Shown: positions 1-9,237, counted from the stretch's first letter. The stretch is DNA of 62,693 nucleotides from Desulfobulbaceae bacterium (GCA_004332195.1 SJBG01000011.1:1-62693), one strand, 5' to 3'. A program made the numbers and translations. Notes: a model not told the origin generated them from the letters alone.

Positions 1-144
1 CAACCGCGAATAGCCTTTGAAAATTTTCGTTATGTTTAACAATCACCTTTGAGTTGATGCCGACTATCCTTAAAGTGTTTTGGTTCAGCGTGAATTGGAG
101 AATTCAACCGTTTGAGTTAGTCTACAACAACGGAGGAATTCACC

Positions 145-453
145 ATGCGCAAACAACGAAGAAATTACACCGGTCAGGAGAAGGTTTTCATCATCAAACG
201 GCACTTGGTTGATCATGTTGCCGTCTCTGACCTTTGTGATGAATACAACCTGCAACCGACGGTTTTCTACCGCTGGCAAAAGGAGTTTTTCGAGAATGGC
301 GCAGCGGCTTTTGAAAAGGCCAACGGCACCAAGAAAAACGCCGAGCAAAAACGGATCGAGCAGCTCGAAGCCAAGCTGCAGACCAAGAACGATGTTCTTT
401 CTGAATTGCTGGAGGAGCATGTTCAGTTAAAAAAAGATCTTGGGGTTCGCTAA
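145..453 (+). CDS. IS3-family transposase OrfA (helix-turn-helix protein)
   Basis: This is a 102-residue basic protein with an N-terminal helix-turn-helix of the IS3/IS911 OrfA type, followed by a leucine-rich coiled coil (about residues 65-100). In the family this part binds the terminal repeats and multimerises. A GGAGG ribosome site lies 8 bases before the ATG. Near its 3' end the run A-AAA-AAG (about 430-436) is the classic slippery heptamer for the -1 frameshift that makes the OrfAB fusion. The -1 frame continues into OrfB without a stop, so the recoding site looks intact although OrfB is broken further on. Confidence 0.85.
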   Translation: MRKQRRNYTGQEKVFIIKRHLVDHVAVSDLCDEYNLQPTVFYRWQKEFFENGAAAFEKANGTKKNAEQKRIEQLEAKLQTKNDVLSELLEEHVQLKKDLGVR

Positions 454-1495
454 AAGCGTCCTGGGTTCCCCATGATACTCGTGATGCCGTCGTCGATTTC
501 GTCAAGTACTGGGCGAAAAAGACCGATATCGCCGTGACGCATCTGATTCGCTGGCTTTAGTATCGCCCCCAGCAAATATTACGATTGGCAGAATCGTTAC
601 GGTAAAGCCAATGAACATAACGCCCTGATTCCCCGTGATTTCTGGCTGGCAGCCTGGGAGAAGCAGGCCATTATTGAATTTTTCAAGAAGCATCCGCTGG
701 AAGGCTATCGCCGCCTGACCTTCATGATGCTCGATCAAGATGTTGTTGCCGTCAGCCCCAGCAGCGTCTATCGTGTTCTGAGTGCCGCCGATCTACTGCG
801 ACGCTGGAACGGTAAAACCAGCAAAAAGGGGACCGGTTTTGTGCAACCGTTGAAACCCCATGAGCACTGGCATATCGATGTGTCTTACATCAACCTGTGC
901 GGCACCTTTTACTACCTCTGCAGCCTACTGGATGGCTGTAGTCGCTATCTCGTCCACTGGGAACTGCGAGAATTAATGACCGAACAAGACATTGAAATTA
1001 TCCTGCAGCGTGCCCGAGAAAAGTTTCCGGAGGCCACGCCACGGATTATTTCCGACAACGGTCCCCCAGTTTATCGCCAAGGACTTCAAGGAGTTTATCC
1101 GCCTGGCCGGTATGACCCATGTGCGGACATCACCCTTTTATCCGCAGAGCAACGGCAAACTGGAACGTTACCACCAGACCATCAAGGGTGAATGCGTTCG
1201 ACCCAACGTCTTCTTGTCCCTCGAAGAAGCCCGTGAGCAGATTTCCAAGTTCATCTGCTATTACAACGAAGAGCGGTTGCATAGTGCCATTGGTTACGTT
1301 GCTCCCAAGGTCAAACTGGAAGGCCGTGAGAAACAAATTTTCACAGAACGCGATCAAAAACTAGAGGCCGCCAGAGAGGCCAGAAAACAAAAACGACTGG
1401 CAGAAAAACAGCAACCCGTACAGCACCACATTCATGTGGACGAGAAGAACATTAACTCACTAACTCAGCAGGGGCTATTCTCCATTTCCAACTGA
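435..1495 (+). pseudogene. IS3-family transposase OrfB (DDE integrase), frameshifted
   Basis: The catalytic half of the transposase has an rve-type integrase core. D is seen in HIDVSYI, D in ISDNGP and E in the NGKLERYH segment, so all three DDE residues are present, but they are spread over different frames. A one-base insertion near 558 creates a TAG, and a second extra base in a run of five C near 1062 shifts the frame between the second D and the E. Removing one base at each site restores a continuous OrfB. The likely reading is a decayed copy. Homopolymer sequencing errors are an alternative, because both sites lie in or next to short homopolymers. Confidence 0.8.
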
Positions 1496-2110
1496 GGCAA
1501 AACAGCCGCCCTCAGAGAGGGTAACGAAGAGTTGGCCGCTAATGCTCGTCATAAACACGACATGGCGGTGGCCAGACTTCAGGCGGTCGCCGAGCTTGAA
1601 GTTCATCCGGTCTACCGCGACAATATGCTGGTTGAGATTAAAGTGCGGGTAAGAAACATCAGGGCCGGACACAATCTACCGACCTCACTGAGCAATATCC
1701 GCCAGGTATGGCTTGAGGTAACAGCCAGTGATCGGGATGGTAACATCATCATGACTACCGGCACCGTGGACGAGAAAGGCAATCTTCCCGAGGGGGTGCG
1801 GCTGTTTAATAAAGACGCTCAGGGCGAGCATTTTCACTTTGTCGTGGATCCGTGGTTGGTCGCTTCTTTTGCGCGGGATGACACGATTCTGCCCAGGGGA
1901 TTCAGGGATGTTCACTACGGTTTATTCGCGGAAAAAGGCGTTCCAATAACCCTTGAATTGAAATTACGTTATCGACAGGCCGACCAGAAAGTTGCCGAGC
2001 ATATCCTGAGTTATCTGCCGCCGGACATGGACTTATATGAAACTTACGGTCTCAACGCCGTGCCTGTACTACCAGTAATTGATATGGTGGTAAAAAATGT
2101 GACTATCTAA
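1496..2110 (+). pseudogene. 3' remnant of a multihaem cytochrome c-family gene
   Basis: An open frame starts directly at the right end of the insertion sequence and has no convincing start codon or ribosome site. The first possible initiator is a TTG at 1532. The roughly 200 residues contain a beta-rich segment with AGHNLPT and the RQVWLEV stretch. That pattern is typical of the C-terminal domain of deltaproteobacterial multihaem cytochromes of the c554/hydroxylamine-oxidoreductase-like class. No CXXCH haem site remains, so the haem-binding part has been lost. The matching 5' part is not found in bases 1-84. The assignment rests on recalled family resemblance and is moderate. Confidence 0.5.
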
Positions 2111-2397
2111 TGATACAGCGACACATTAGCAACCAAACTCGCTGTTTGCGTAGGGAGTTATTTTCTGCCTTAAAGGGATCAGCTTCACCAAGGCCACACA
2201 CTGCGAAAATATCTTTTTCCTCAGCGGGATCCTGAGCAATGTCGGCCTGATCTCCATTGGGTCAGCGCCACATGATTTTGCAATTTCAGAGTAAATGGTT
2301 ACTATGGACTAACGGTCAAGACCGACCCCAAGCCTTGACACTCAGCAAGTCCCAAGCTTTTTCAAGCCATAGACAAAAGGTCACGGTAGAATATAAG

Positions 2398-2715
2398 ATG
2401 AGTAATGTTTCTCAGGATCAACACGACCTCGATGTGGTCACCAAGCAACGGCAGGAGTTGCGCCGCCCCTCTCTATACAAGGTGTTGCTCCATAACGATA
2501 ACTACACCTCCATGGATTTCGTGGTGGTGGTCTTGGAACAGGTTTTTAACCGTCAATCGGCCGCCGCTCACCGGATCATGATGAATGTTCATAAGGAAGG
2601 AGTTGGGGTGGCCGGGGTTTACCCCCGCGACGTGGCCGAAACCAAAACGGCCATGGTTCACAGCCTGGCCAATAAACATGAATATCCGCTCAAGTGTTCT
2701 TTAGAGCGGGAATAA
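2398..2715 (+). CDS. clpS: ClpS, ATP-dependent Clp protease adaptor
   Basis: The protein is about 105 residues, the usual ClpS length. ClpS delivers N-end-rule substrates to the ClpA-ClpP protease in the cytoplasm. The core has the LYKVLLHNDNYTSMDFV segment, whose N-D pair binds the substrate alpha-amino group, and the conserved MMNVHKEG and YPLKCSLE segments. The ATG at 2398 was chosen because the conserved domain starts about 27 residues later, as in other ClpS. Earlier in-frame ATGs would add an unrelated extension. It lies 40 bases before clpA, the common clpS-clpA order, so co-transcription is likely. Confidence 0.93.
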   Translation: MSNVSQDQHDLDVVTKQRQELRRPSLYKVLLHNDNYTSMDFVVVVLEQVFNRQSAAAHRIMMNVHKEGVGVAGVYPRDVAETKTAMVHSLANKHEYPLKCSLERE

Positions 2716-2755
2716 CCTAAAGTCGTCAACGCGAGAAAGCGAGTATAACCAGCTC

Positions 2756-5146
2756 ATGATCAACAATAAACTAGAAATGGCCCTGATCCGGGCCATCCGG
2801 GAAGCCAAGATTCGCAAGCATGAACATGTTACTGTCGAGCATATTCTCTACGGCCTGCTTCACGATGATTTGGCCATTGAGACTCTTAATGCCTGTGGCG
2901 GTGATATTGCCCTGATAAAGGAAAAACTCGAGGATTTTTTCAATTCCAGCCTGCCCACCGTCCAGGGCGGAATCGCACATGATCCAGTTCAAACTATCGG
3001 CTTTAACCGGGTGTTGCAACGGGCCATTGCCCATGTCCAGAGTTGCGGCAAGAAAGAGGTAGACGGCGGCGACGTGCTGGCGGCGATTTTTTCCGAACCG
3101 GAATCTTTTGCCGTTTATTTTCTTAGCCTGAAGGGAATCAAAAAGCTCGACGTGATGGCGTATCTTTCCCACGGTCGATCAGAACCCACCGCAGGGGCCC
3201 ATCTCCCCGGAGCTGATACCGGCGCCACTCCCGACGGTCGGCAAGACGGCAAAATCAAGGGCGCGCCGGCAGACAGACATGCTGAGGCCCTGGCTAAGTT
3301 CACCGTTGACTTCAGCCAACGAGCAGCCCGAGGTGAAATTGACCCCCTGATTGGCCGCGAGCCGGAACTGAAAGAGATAATGCAAACCTTGTGTCGGCGG
3401 CGTAAAAATAACCCCCTGCTGGTCGGTGAACCGGGGGTGGGCAAGACCGCTTTGGTCGAAGGTCTGGCCCTGCGGATTTATCACAGCCGCCAGGCCGAGA
3501 AAAACGGGCAAACACCGGCCGTCTCGGATAGTCAAACCGATCCGGTCATCCCAGCGGTCTCAATCACTCCAGTCGTCCCAACTGCCAAGCTCACTACTAT
3601 TGCCGTAGTTCCGGAAATGCTCCGCAACGCGCAAATCCGCCGGTTGGATATGGGCGGTCTGCTGGCCGGCACCAAATATCGGGGGGATTTCGAGCAACGT
3701 CTTAAAGCGGTGATCGGGGCCGTCGAGAAAGAGCCCAACATCATCCTATTTGTTGATGAAATTCACACCATCGTCGGGGCCGGGGCCACCAGTGGCGGCA
3801 GCATGGACGCTTCTAACCTGCTCAAACCCGCCCTACAGTCCGGTCACTTGCGTTGCGTCGGGGCCACCACTTACGAGGAGTACAAAAATCATCTGGAAAA
3901 GGACCGAGCCCTCTCCCGCCGTTTCCAGAAAATCGACGTGACCGAACCTTCGGTAGCCGACACCGTGGCCATTTTGCGGGGTTTGCAGCCTCATTACGAG
4001 AAGCATCACCAAATCAAGTATTCCGCTCCAGCCCTTAAGGCTGCCGCCGAACTGGCTGACCGCTATATCAACGAGCGATTCTTGCCGGACAAGGCTATTG
4101 ACGTGCTGGATGAAGTGGGGGCCTCCTTTCGCATGGATCAGTCCCGACGTCGACGTCGTAATGTTACCATTCGCGACGTGGAGGAGGTGGTTTCCCGCCT
4201 GGCCCGAATTCCGGCAAAAAGCATCAGTGGAGCCGATGTTGAGCGACTGCGGCTACTTTCAACCATGCTTAAATGTCAAATTTTTGGCCAGGATCCGGCC
4301 ATCACCGCTCTGACTGCGGCAGTCAAACGCGCCCGGGCTGGGATAAAACGACCGGACGGGCCCACCGGCACTTTCCTCTTTGCCGGGCCAACCGGGGTCG
4401 GCAAGACCGAACTGGCCAAGCAGTTAGCTACTGCGCTCTCGGTGCATTTCGAGCGTTTCGATATGAGCGAATACATGGAAAAACACGCGATATCCCGACT
4501 AATCGGCTCACCGCCCGGCTATGTCGGCTTCGACCGGGGTGGGCTGCTCACCGAGGCAATACGCCGACACCCCCATTGCGTCCTGCTCTTTGATGAGTTG
4601 GAAAAGGCCCACCCTGATCTCTTCAGCATTCTGCTGCAAGTCATGGATCAAGCGGTGCTCACCGACAACAGTGGGCGTAAGGCCGATTTCCGTAACGTTA
4701 CTCTAATTATGACCACCAACGCCGGGGCCCAGGAGCTGGCCACTCGACCCATCGGTTTCACCAGCGATAGTGCGGGGCGGGACACCAAGGCTCTGCGAAA
4801 TTTTTTCGCGCCGGAATTCCGCAACCGGCTGGATGCCATAATTTCCTTCTCGGCCCTGGACCCCGGATTAATGGAACAAATTGTCGACAAGATGGTTCTG
4901 GAGTTGCAAGGACAGTTGGCGGAAAAAAAGATTAGCATTACCCTGAGCCGAGCGGCCAGGACCTGGCTGGCCCAAAAGGGCTACGATCCCGATTACGGGG
5001 CTCGCCCCCTGCGCCGCCTGATTACCCGGGAAATTGGTGATGTTCTCACCGATGAAATCCTTTTTGGGGCATTGTGTAAGGGGGGCAAAGCCAAGGTAGG
5101 GGTAAAGGACAAGAAATTAACCTTCAGTTTTGTCGCAGCGAACTAA
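2756..5146 (+). CDS. clpA: ClpA, AAA+ unfoldase subunit of the Clp protease
   Basis: This 796-residue unfoldase threads substrates into ClpP. The Clp-N repeats occupy about residues 1-150. The first AAA+ module has Walker A GEPGVGKT at about 224-231 and the DEIHTIVGAG Walker B region. The second module has GPTGVGKT near 544, LFDELEKAHP, and a C-terminal D2-small domain. It is longer than the usual 750-760 residues because about 40 proline-, valine- and threonine-rich residues are inserted at roughly 242-284, between the first Walker A helix and the LDMGGLLAGTKYRG segment. clpP is not in the window. The gene follows clpS, which supports ClpA over ClpB or ClpC, as does the absence of the long ClpB middle coiled coil. 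Confidence 0.95.
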   Translation: MINNKLEMALIRAIREAKIRKHEHVTVEHILYGLLHDDLAIETLNACGGDIALIKEKLEDFFNSSLPTVQGGIAHDPVQTIGFNRVLQRAIAHVQSCGKKEVDGGDVLAAIFSEPESFAVYFLSLKGIKKLDVMAYLSHGRSEPTAGAHLPGADTGATPDGRQDGKIKGAPADRHAEALAKFTVDFSQRAARGEIDPLIGREPELKEIMQTLCRRRKNNPLLVGEPGVGKTALVEGLALRIYHSRQAEKNGQTPAVSDSQTDPVIPAVSITPVVPTAKLTTIAVVPEMLRNAQIRRLDMGGLLAGTKYRGDFEQRLKAVIGAVEKEPNIILFVDEIHTIVGAGATSGGSMDASNLLKPALQSGHLRCVGATTYEEYKNHLEKDRALSRRFQKIDVTEPSVADTVAILRGLQPHYEKHHQIKYSAPALKAAAELADRYINERFLPDKAIDVLDEVGASFRMDQSRRRRRNVTIRDVEEVVSRLARIPAKSISGADVERLRLLSTMLKCQIFGQDPAITALTAAVKRARAGIKRPDGPTGTFLFAGPTGVGKTELAKQLATALSVHFERFDMSEYMEKHAISRLIGSPPGYVGFDRGGLLTEAIRRHPHCVLLFDELEKAHPDLFSILLQVMDQAVLTDNSGRKADFRNVTLIMTTNAGAQELATRPIGFTSDSAGRDTKALRNFFAPEFRNRLDAIISFSALDPGLMEQIVDKMVLELQGQLAEKKISITLSRAARTWLAQKGYDPDYGARPLRRLITREIGDVLTDEILFGALCKGGKAKVGVKDKKLTFSFVAAN

Positions 5147-5200
5147 AAGCATGAATTATGTTTTTTTTACTTAACCACACCAAGCAGTTTACGGTTAAAA

Positions 5201-5770
5201 ATGAGAATCACCATGAACACCTTGTCGTTGCGTCCGGTTTCTTTAGTCGCCGCGCTGTTTCTGAGCCTTTTTTTGGTCGCTTGCGACCGTCAGGACCAGG
5301 CTGCTGCTCCCCCCGCCGCCACCGGTCCGAGCTTAGTCGAGGTCATGCAACAAGCCAAACAAGCCGGAGGATTGCTTGACCCCCCTCAAGGCCAGGGGGA
5401 CATGGTCTCCCCGGGCAGCACTCAAGCCGTGACCCCCTTTGCCAACCTGAAGGTGGAGCGAGCCCAAGGGGACAATAGCTACACAGTGGGCGAACTCTTT
5501 ATCAAAGGAGAAACCCTGGACGGTCAGATCATTCGGATTCGAGGCCAGGTGGTTAAGTTCTCGCCAGCCATCATGGGTCGCAACTTTATCCATTTGCAAG
5601 ATGGCAGCGGTGATCCAGGCAACAACTCCCACAATCTGGTAATAACCTCTGATGCAACCGCCCAGGTCGGTGATGTTATCACAATCGAGGGGGTTCTAGC
5701 CGCCAACCGGGATTTCGGCGCCGGTTATGTTTATCCGGTAATTATCGAGCAGTCGCGTGTCGTTGAGTAA
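5201..5770 (+). CDS. lipoprotein with OB-fold (nucleic-acid-binding-like) domain
   Basis: The 189-residue protein has a signal peptide ending in a lipobox (LFLVAC, Cys about 28), so it should be a lipid-anchored envelope protein. An Ala/Pro-rich linker follows. The C-terminal half resembles the small OB-fold domain of exported tRNA_anti-like proteins, with the pattern GQIIRIRGQVVKFS then HLQDGSGDPGN. Such domains are found in many exported proteins of unknown role. Starts at 5201 and 5213 are both possible and neither has a strong ribosome site. panE begins six bases after its stop. No specific function can be given. Confidence 0.7.
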   Translation: MRITMNTLSLRPVSLVAALFLSLFLVACDRQDQAAAPPAATGPSLVEVMQQAKQAGGLLDPPQGQGDMVSPGSTQAVTPFANLKVERAQGDNSYTVGELFIKGETLDGQIIRIRGQVVKFSPAIMGRNFIHLQDGSGDPGNNSHNLVITSDATAQVGDVITIEGVLAANRDFGAGYVYPVIIEQSRVVE

Positions 5771-5775
5771 TTGGG

Positions 5776-6762
5776 ATGTCCATCGTAATTGTTGGTCCCG
5801 GGGCCTTGGGCTGTTTGTTGGCCTCTCGCCTGTACCTGGCGGTTCGTCGGCCGGGGCCAACCGATGATCATGATCAGGTGTGCCTGCTCGACCATAACCG
5901 GCAACGGGCCATCGCTTTAAACCGGCGTGGTCTTTTCATGGAAGACGCTCAGGCTTCTCCAAGCGGCCGGTTGATGGCTCCACCTGGCCCGGAGTCGACA
6001 GTTTCCTATGGCCCACTGATGATTGCAGTGGGCGCTGATCCGGCGGTTATCACTGGCGCCAAGCTGATTCTGCTCTGCGTCAAGGCTTTCGCGCTGCCAC
6101 GGGCTCTGGCCGAGATCAGCCCTTTCCTAGTCCCCTCAGCCTTGCTCATTGCCCTGCAAAACGGAATTAGCCATCTGGAACTGATGCGACAGATGAGCGC
6201 TAGATGTCGACCGGCATTGGGCGTTAGCACTGAAGGGGCCAACTTGACCGCCATGGGCAGGGTTCGCTACGGCGGGGCTGGACTTACCCAGATCGGTTAT
6301 CTGTCCGCCAGCGCTATCCCCGACGATCCGTTAATTAAGGCCGTCAGCACCCTCAACCGCGCTGGAATTCGTACCGAAATCAGTGAGGATATCCAGCGCG
6401 CACTATGGCTTAAGCTGATTGTCAATGCTGGCATCAATGCGCTCACGGTCATTCACGATTGCCCAAACGGTGAGTTGCTCAAAATTCCGGCGGCCCGCAA
6501 AACCATGGCCGCCGTAGTTCGCGAAGCCGCCGCCGTGGCCGCGGCGGCCGGAGCTGCACCGAATGAAAACCCCGTAACATCCACCGAAGAAATCTGCCGC
6601 CAAACGGCGGCCAACCTTTCCTCTATGCTCCAGGATGTCCGCCGCGGCAAGCCCACGGAAATCATGGCGATCAATGGTGAGGTGGTCCGCCGGGCCACCC
6701 AATACGGGCTGGCGGTTCCAGCCAACCGCGAGCTGGTAGCCAAGGTCCAGCGATACAGCTAA
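5776..6762 (+). CDS. panE: 2-dehydropantoate 2-reductase (ketopantoate reductase)
   Basis: This NADPH-dependent enzyme reduces ketopantoate to pantoate in pantothenate and coenzyme A synthesis. The 328-residue protein starts with a Rossmann glycine motif (VGPGALG, about residues 6-12). It has the LCVKAF segment containing the family's substrate-site lysine, then ALQNGI, and an all-helical C-terminal domain with LKLIVNAGINALT, all ApbA/PanE signatures. The final TAA coincides with the first bases of a dispersed repeat (6760-6834), so the repeat may have supplied the stop codon. Paralogues of this family act on other 2-keto acids, so substrate identity is inferred. Confidence 0.85.
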   Translation: MSIVIVGPGALGCLLASRLYLAVRRPGPTDDHDQVCLLDHNRQRAIALNRRGLFMEDAQASPSGRLMAPPGPESTVSYGPLMIAVGADPAVITGAKLILLCVKAFALPRALAEISPFLVPSALLIALQNGISHLELMRQMSARCRPALGVSTEGANLTAMGRVRYGGAGLTQIGYLSASAIPDDPLIKAVSTLNRAGIRTEISEDIQRALWLKLIVNAGINALTVIHDCPNGELLKIPAARKTMAAVVREAAAVAAAAGAAPNENPVTSTEEICRQTAANLSSMLQDVRRGKPTEIMAINGEVVRRATQYGLAVPANRELVAKVQRYS

Positions 6763-6834
6763 CTGTTCAGGAACGCTCCCGAACTATTACGAAACGTGAT
6801 TAGGCCAACTTGGTGACCCCAACTGAGCAGTTAC
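6760..6834 (+). repeat. dispersed palindromic repeat, family E, short copy
   Basis: It begins with TAACTGTTCAGGAAC, ends with TGAGCAGTTAC, and has AGGCCAACTTGGTGACC in between. It matches the ends of the longer copies at 26713, 40778, 43418 and 48287 but lacks their middle part. The outer ends are inverted repeats of each other. Confidence 0.75.
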
Positions 6835-6848
6835 AAATCAGGCACCAA

Positions 6849-7301
6849 TCAGGGTTTGACCAGAGTTCGAATAATGTCGGCCTTGCCCACCACCCCGACC
6901 AGACGGCCGTCTTCCAGAACCGGCAGGGTGTGCACATGCTTTTCCGCCATGATAGTGGCGATCTTGTCCAAAGGAGTTTCCGGGTCGACGCTCAGAGCTT
7001 TAGTCGTGCAAATATCCAAAACCTTACGGCCGACCATTTTTTTGACTTCCTCCTCAATCTTGCGGCCCCGGTCGAGAAAAATTACCGCTTCGAAAATGGA
7101 AATAGCGGTGGGGATATGCAGTTGCTTGACCTGGTCAATCAGGTCGCTTTCGGTCACTACCCCAACTAACCGCCCCGCCTCATCCACCACCGGGGCCCCG
7201 TTGATTCTCTTTTCCCACAATAGGGCGGCCAACTCCTCCACCGGCATTTCCGGACTCACCGTGACAACCTCGGTGGTCATAACATCCTTGGCGCATTGCA
7301 T
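6849..7301 (-). CDS. tandem CBS-domain protein
   Basis: The 150-residue protein consists only of two CBS motifs: about residues 7-60 (VSPEMPVEELAALLWEKRINGAPVVDE) and about 94-147 (VDPETPLDKIATIMAEKHVHTLPVLED). A CBS pair forms a Bateman module that usually senses adenine nucleotides or S-adenosylmethionine. There is no attached catalytic domain, so it is probably a free-standing sensor. It starts just two bases after the nnr stop, so the two are very likely co-transcribed with nnr first. The ligand cannot be told from the sequence. Confidence 0.88.
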   Translation of the reverse strand: MQCAKDVMTTEVVTVSPEMPVEELAALLWEKRINGAPVVDEAGRLVGVVTESDLIDQVKQLHIPTAISIFEAVIFLDRGRKIEEEVKKMVGRKVLDICTTKALSVDPETPLDKIATIMAEKHVHTLPVLEDGRLVGVVGKADIIRTLVKP

Positions 7302-7303
7302 GG

Positions 7304-8887
7304 TTATTTCTCCTTTTTTATTTGCAGTTGAGCAAAGGCGGCGGGCAAGGTCCGCGCCAGTTCCGAAGCGGTGAAGCCGAAGTTAATCCCGGAATTTCTA
7401 GCCAGAATATCACCGGCCAGACCGTGGACATAAACCCCAAGGCAGGCCGCCGGCCAAGGAGCAAGGCCCTGACAAAGCAAACCGCCGATAAGTCCGGCCA
7501 GCACATCCCCCATGCCGCCAACCGCCATCCCCGGATTGCCGGTAGGGTTGACGGCCAGTTCACCCGTCGGCGAGGCGATAATCGTCTCTGCTCCTTTAAG
7601 GACGACGAAAACCCCGGCCCGGGCGGCCAGTTCGATAGCCAGAGGGCCGCGATTTTCTTGAACCTGTCGACTGGTGATTCCCAGCAGACGGGCCATTTCA
7701 CCAGGATGGGGCGTTAAGATCCGCGCCCCGGCTGACGCTGATGGCTGAGCTAACAAATACGACCCGGTCGTCTCCCAAGCCATGACATTCAAGGCATCGG
7801 CGTCTAGAACCATGGGCAACCGCTGCTCCCGGTAAAGAACCTGAACCAGCTCCGCAGTTTCCAGAGCAGTGCCCAAACCAGGACCCAGCACCATGGCTCT
7901 TTTACCGGCCAGAGCCGCTTCAATCACCGACAAATCTGCCACTGAGGCAACGGCGCACGAAGTCGGCAAAGGCTCGATCATCAGCTCCCATAAAGCTCCG
8001 GCCAGGATCGGGGCCAAGGGCTGCGGCACGCAAGCGCTGACCAACCCGACCCCGCTACGCAAAGCGCCATAGGCTGCCAACAGGGCCGCTCCGGTTTTTC
8101 CCGCGGAACCGGCCAACAGTAGCAGGTGGCCAAAATTGCCCTTGTGGCTATCTTCTTTTCGCTGCGGCAACCAGGCGGCAAGATCAGCCGGCTCGAGTAG
8201 CCTCCATTGCAAATCAAGTTTACTGTAAACTTCTTGGGGAATGCCAATATCAACCACCTCTACATCTCCGGCCCACTTGCGACCGGGCAGGGTTACCAGG
8301 CCGGGCTTGGCCAGGGCGAGACTCACGGTGCAATGAGCCCGGACCGCCGCGCCCAAAGCTACCCCACGGTCGCTATCCAGACCCGATGGGGTATCCACCG
8401 CAACCACCGGCCCGGCGAAATCATTAATCAGCTCGATAGCCGCGCGAAAACGGCCACTGACCATCCGACTTAAACCGGTGCCAAAAATTCCGTCCACCAC
8501 CAGATGAGCGGCCATAACTCGCTGGGCCAGAGCAGACAGATCTTGGGCGGAGGCGACAACCTCCAGGGCAACGGGCAACTCCCGCAGCAGTCGCAGATTG
8601 GCCGCCGCGTCTCCCTTGAGTTTGTCGGGTTTAACCAGTAACAGTACCCAAGGCTTTGCTCCTCGCTGATAAAGATAGCGGGCAATCACCAGGGCATCAC
8701 CGCCGTTGTTGCCAGGTCCGGCAAAAATCGCAATCTCCCGGCCAACCTGAGCCCCAAAACGACGCTCCAACACCTCCACCACCGCCCGTCCGGCGTTTTC
8801 CATCAAGACCAGCCCAGAAATCCCGTAAACTTCCATCGCCAACCGATCACATTCCCGCATTTGTTCAGTGCTGGCCAATTTCATCAT
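7304..8887 (-). CDS. nnr: bifunctional NAD(P)H-hydrate epimerase / ADP-dependent dehydratase
   Basis: It repairs hydrated NAD(P)H. The N-terminal YjeF_N domain (about residues 1-210; GPGNNGGDALVIARYL, VDGIFGTGL) epimerises R- and S-NAD(P)HX. The C-terminal ribokinase-like NnrD domain dehydrates S-NAD(P)HX with ADP, with GPGLG, LDADALN, LTPHPGEMARLL and the nucleotide-site motif GNPGMAVGGMGDVL. The ATG at 8887 was preferred over one ten codons upstream because GGAGGT lies seven bases before it. The length (about 527) is normal for the fusion. The CBS gene follows immediately. Confidence 0.94.
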   Translation of the reverse strand: MMKLASTEQMRECDRLAMEVYGISGLVLMENAGRAVVEVLERRFGAQVGREIAIFAGPGNNGGDALVIARYLYQRGAKPWVLLLVKPDKLKGDAAANLRLLRELPVALEVVASAQDLSALAQRVMAAHLVVDGIFGTGLSRMVSGRFRAAIELINDFAGPVVAVDTPSGLDSDRGVALGAAVRAHCTVSLALAKPGLVTLPGRKWAGDVEVVDIGIPQEVYSKLDLQWRLLEPADLAAWLPQRKEDSHKGNFGHLLLLAGSAGKTGAALLAAYGALRSGVGLVSACVPQPLAPILAGALWELMIEPLPTSCAVASVADLSVIEAALAGKRAMVLGPGLGTALETAELVQVLYREQRLPMVLDADALNVMAWETTGSYLLAQPSASAGARILTPHPGEMARLLGITSRQVQENRGPLAIELAARAGVFVVLKGAETIIASPTGELAVNPTGNPGMAVGGMGDVLAGLIGGLLCQGLAPWPAACLGVYVHGLAGDILARNSGINFGFTASELARTLPAAFAQLQIKKEK

Positions 8888-9096
8888 CGCAATCACCTCC
8901 GCCTTTTTTCCCGCCACTAAAGCATTCTTGTCTTTTTTTGCTCTCTGTGTTAAAGTTCTGGTTTACTGGGGCTATTAAAGGGTGTGGCAAAGATCGCCGT
9001 AGCTACTTGTAATCAGGTTGAAGCGTGTACAACAGCTTTTCAGGACAAAACGACGGTATTGCAACAAGATACGTAATGCTTTGCAGACCCTACTGA

Positions 9097-9172
9097 GGCC
9101 CCGTAGCTCAGGGGATAGAGCACAGGATTCCTAATCCTGGTGTCGCAGGTTCAATTCCTGCCGGGGCCACCA
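9097..9172 (+). tRNA. tRNA-Arg, anticodon CCU
   Basis: It folds as a complete cloverleaf. The acceptor stem GGCCCCG pairs with CGGGGCC, the anticodon stem is CAGGA/TCCTG with loop TTCCTAA (anticodon CCT, reading AGG), and the T arm has GGTTCAATTCC. The CCA end is encoded. It lies alone between divergent minus-strand genes. Confidence 0.96.
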
Positions 9173-9237
9173 AAAACCTCAAAAAGCCCAGTTGCTTTGC
9201 CGGCGAGAGAACCAGAAAGCGGAAACGGTGGACAAAA

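Larger units (their letters stand above)
85..1495 (+). mobile_element. IS3-family insertion sequence, damaged
   Basis: Imperfect terminal inverted repeats of about 30 bp flank two transposase frames. The left arm starts with TG at 91 and runs to about 121. The right arm is its inverted match at about 1459-1490 and ends in CA. Weaker similarity reaches outward to 85 and 1495. The element is about 1.4 kb, the usual IS3 size. The 3-4 bases just outside the TG/CA ends differ, so no target duplication is seen. Together with the truncated cytochrome gene on the right, this suggests that the flanks were rearranged after insertion. OrfB carries frameshifts, so the copy is probably inactive unless these are sequencing errors. 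Confidence 0.8.

Noticed and set aside
558-1066. TAG and frame changes in IS OrfB as possible programmed recoding
   Set aside because: Only the A6G site near 430-436 fits known IS3 recoding. The two later shifts need one-base deletions, have no slippery pattern and lie beside short homopolymers, so mutation or sequencing error is likelier.
2257-2397. Upstream in-frame extension of clpS
   Set aside because: The extra 47 residues have no ClpS counterpart, and the ATG at 2398 gives the family length.
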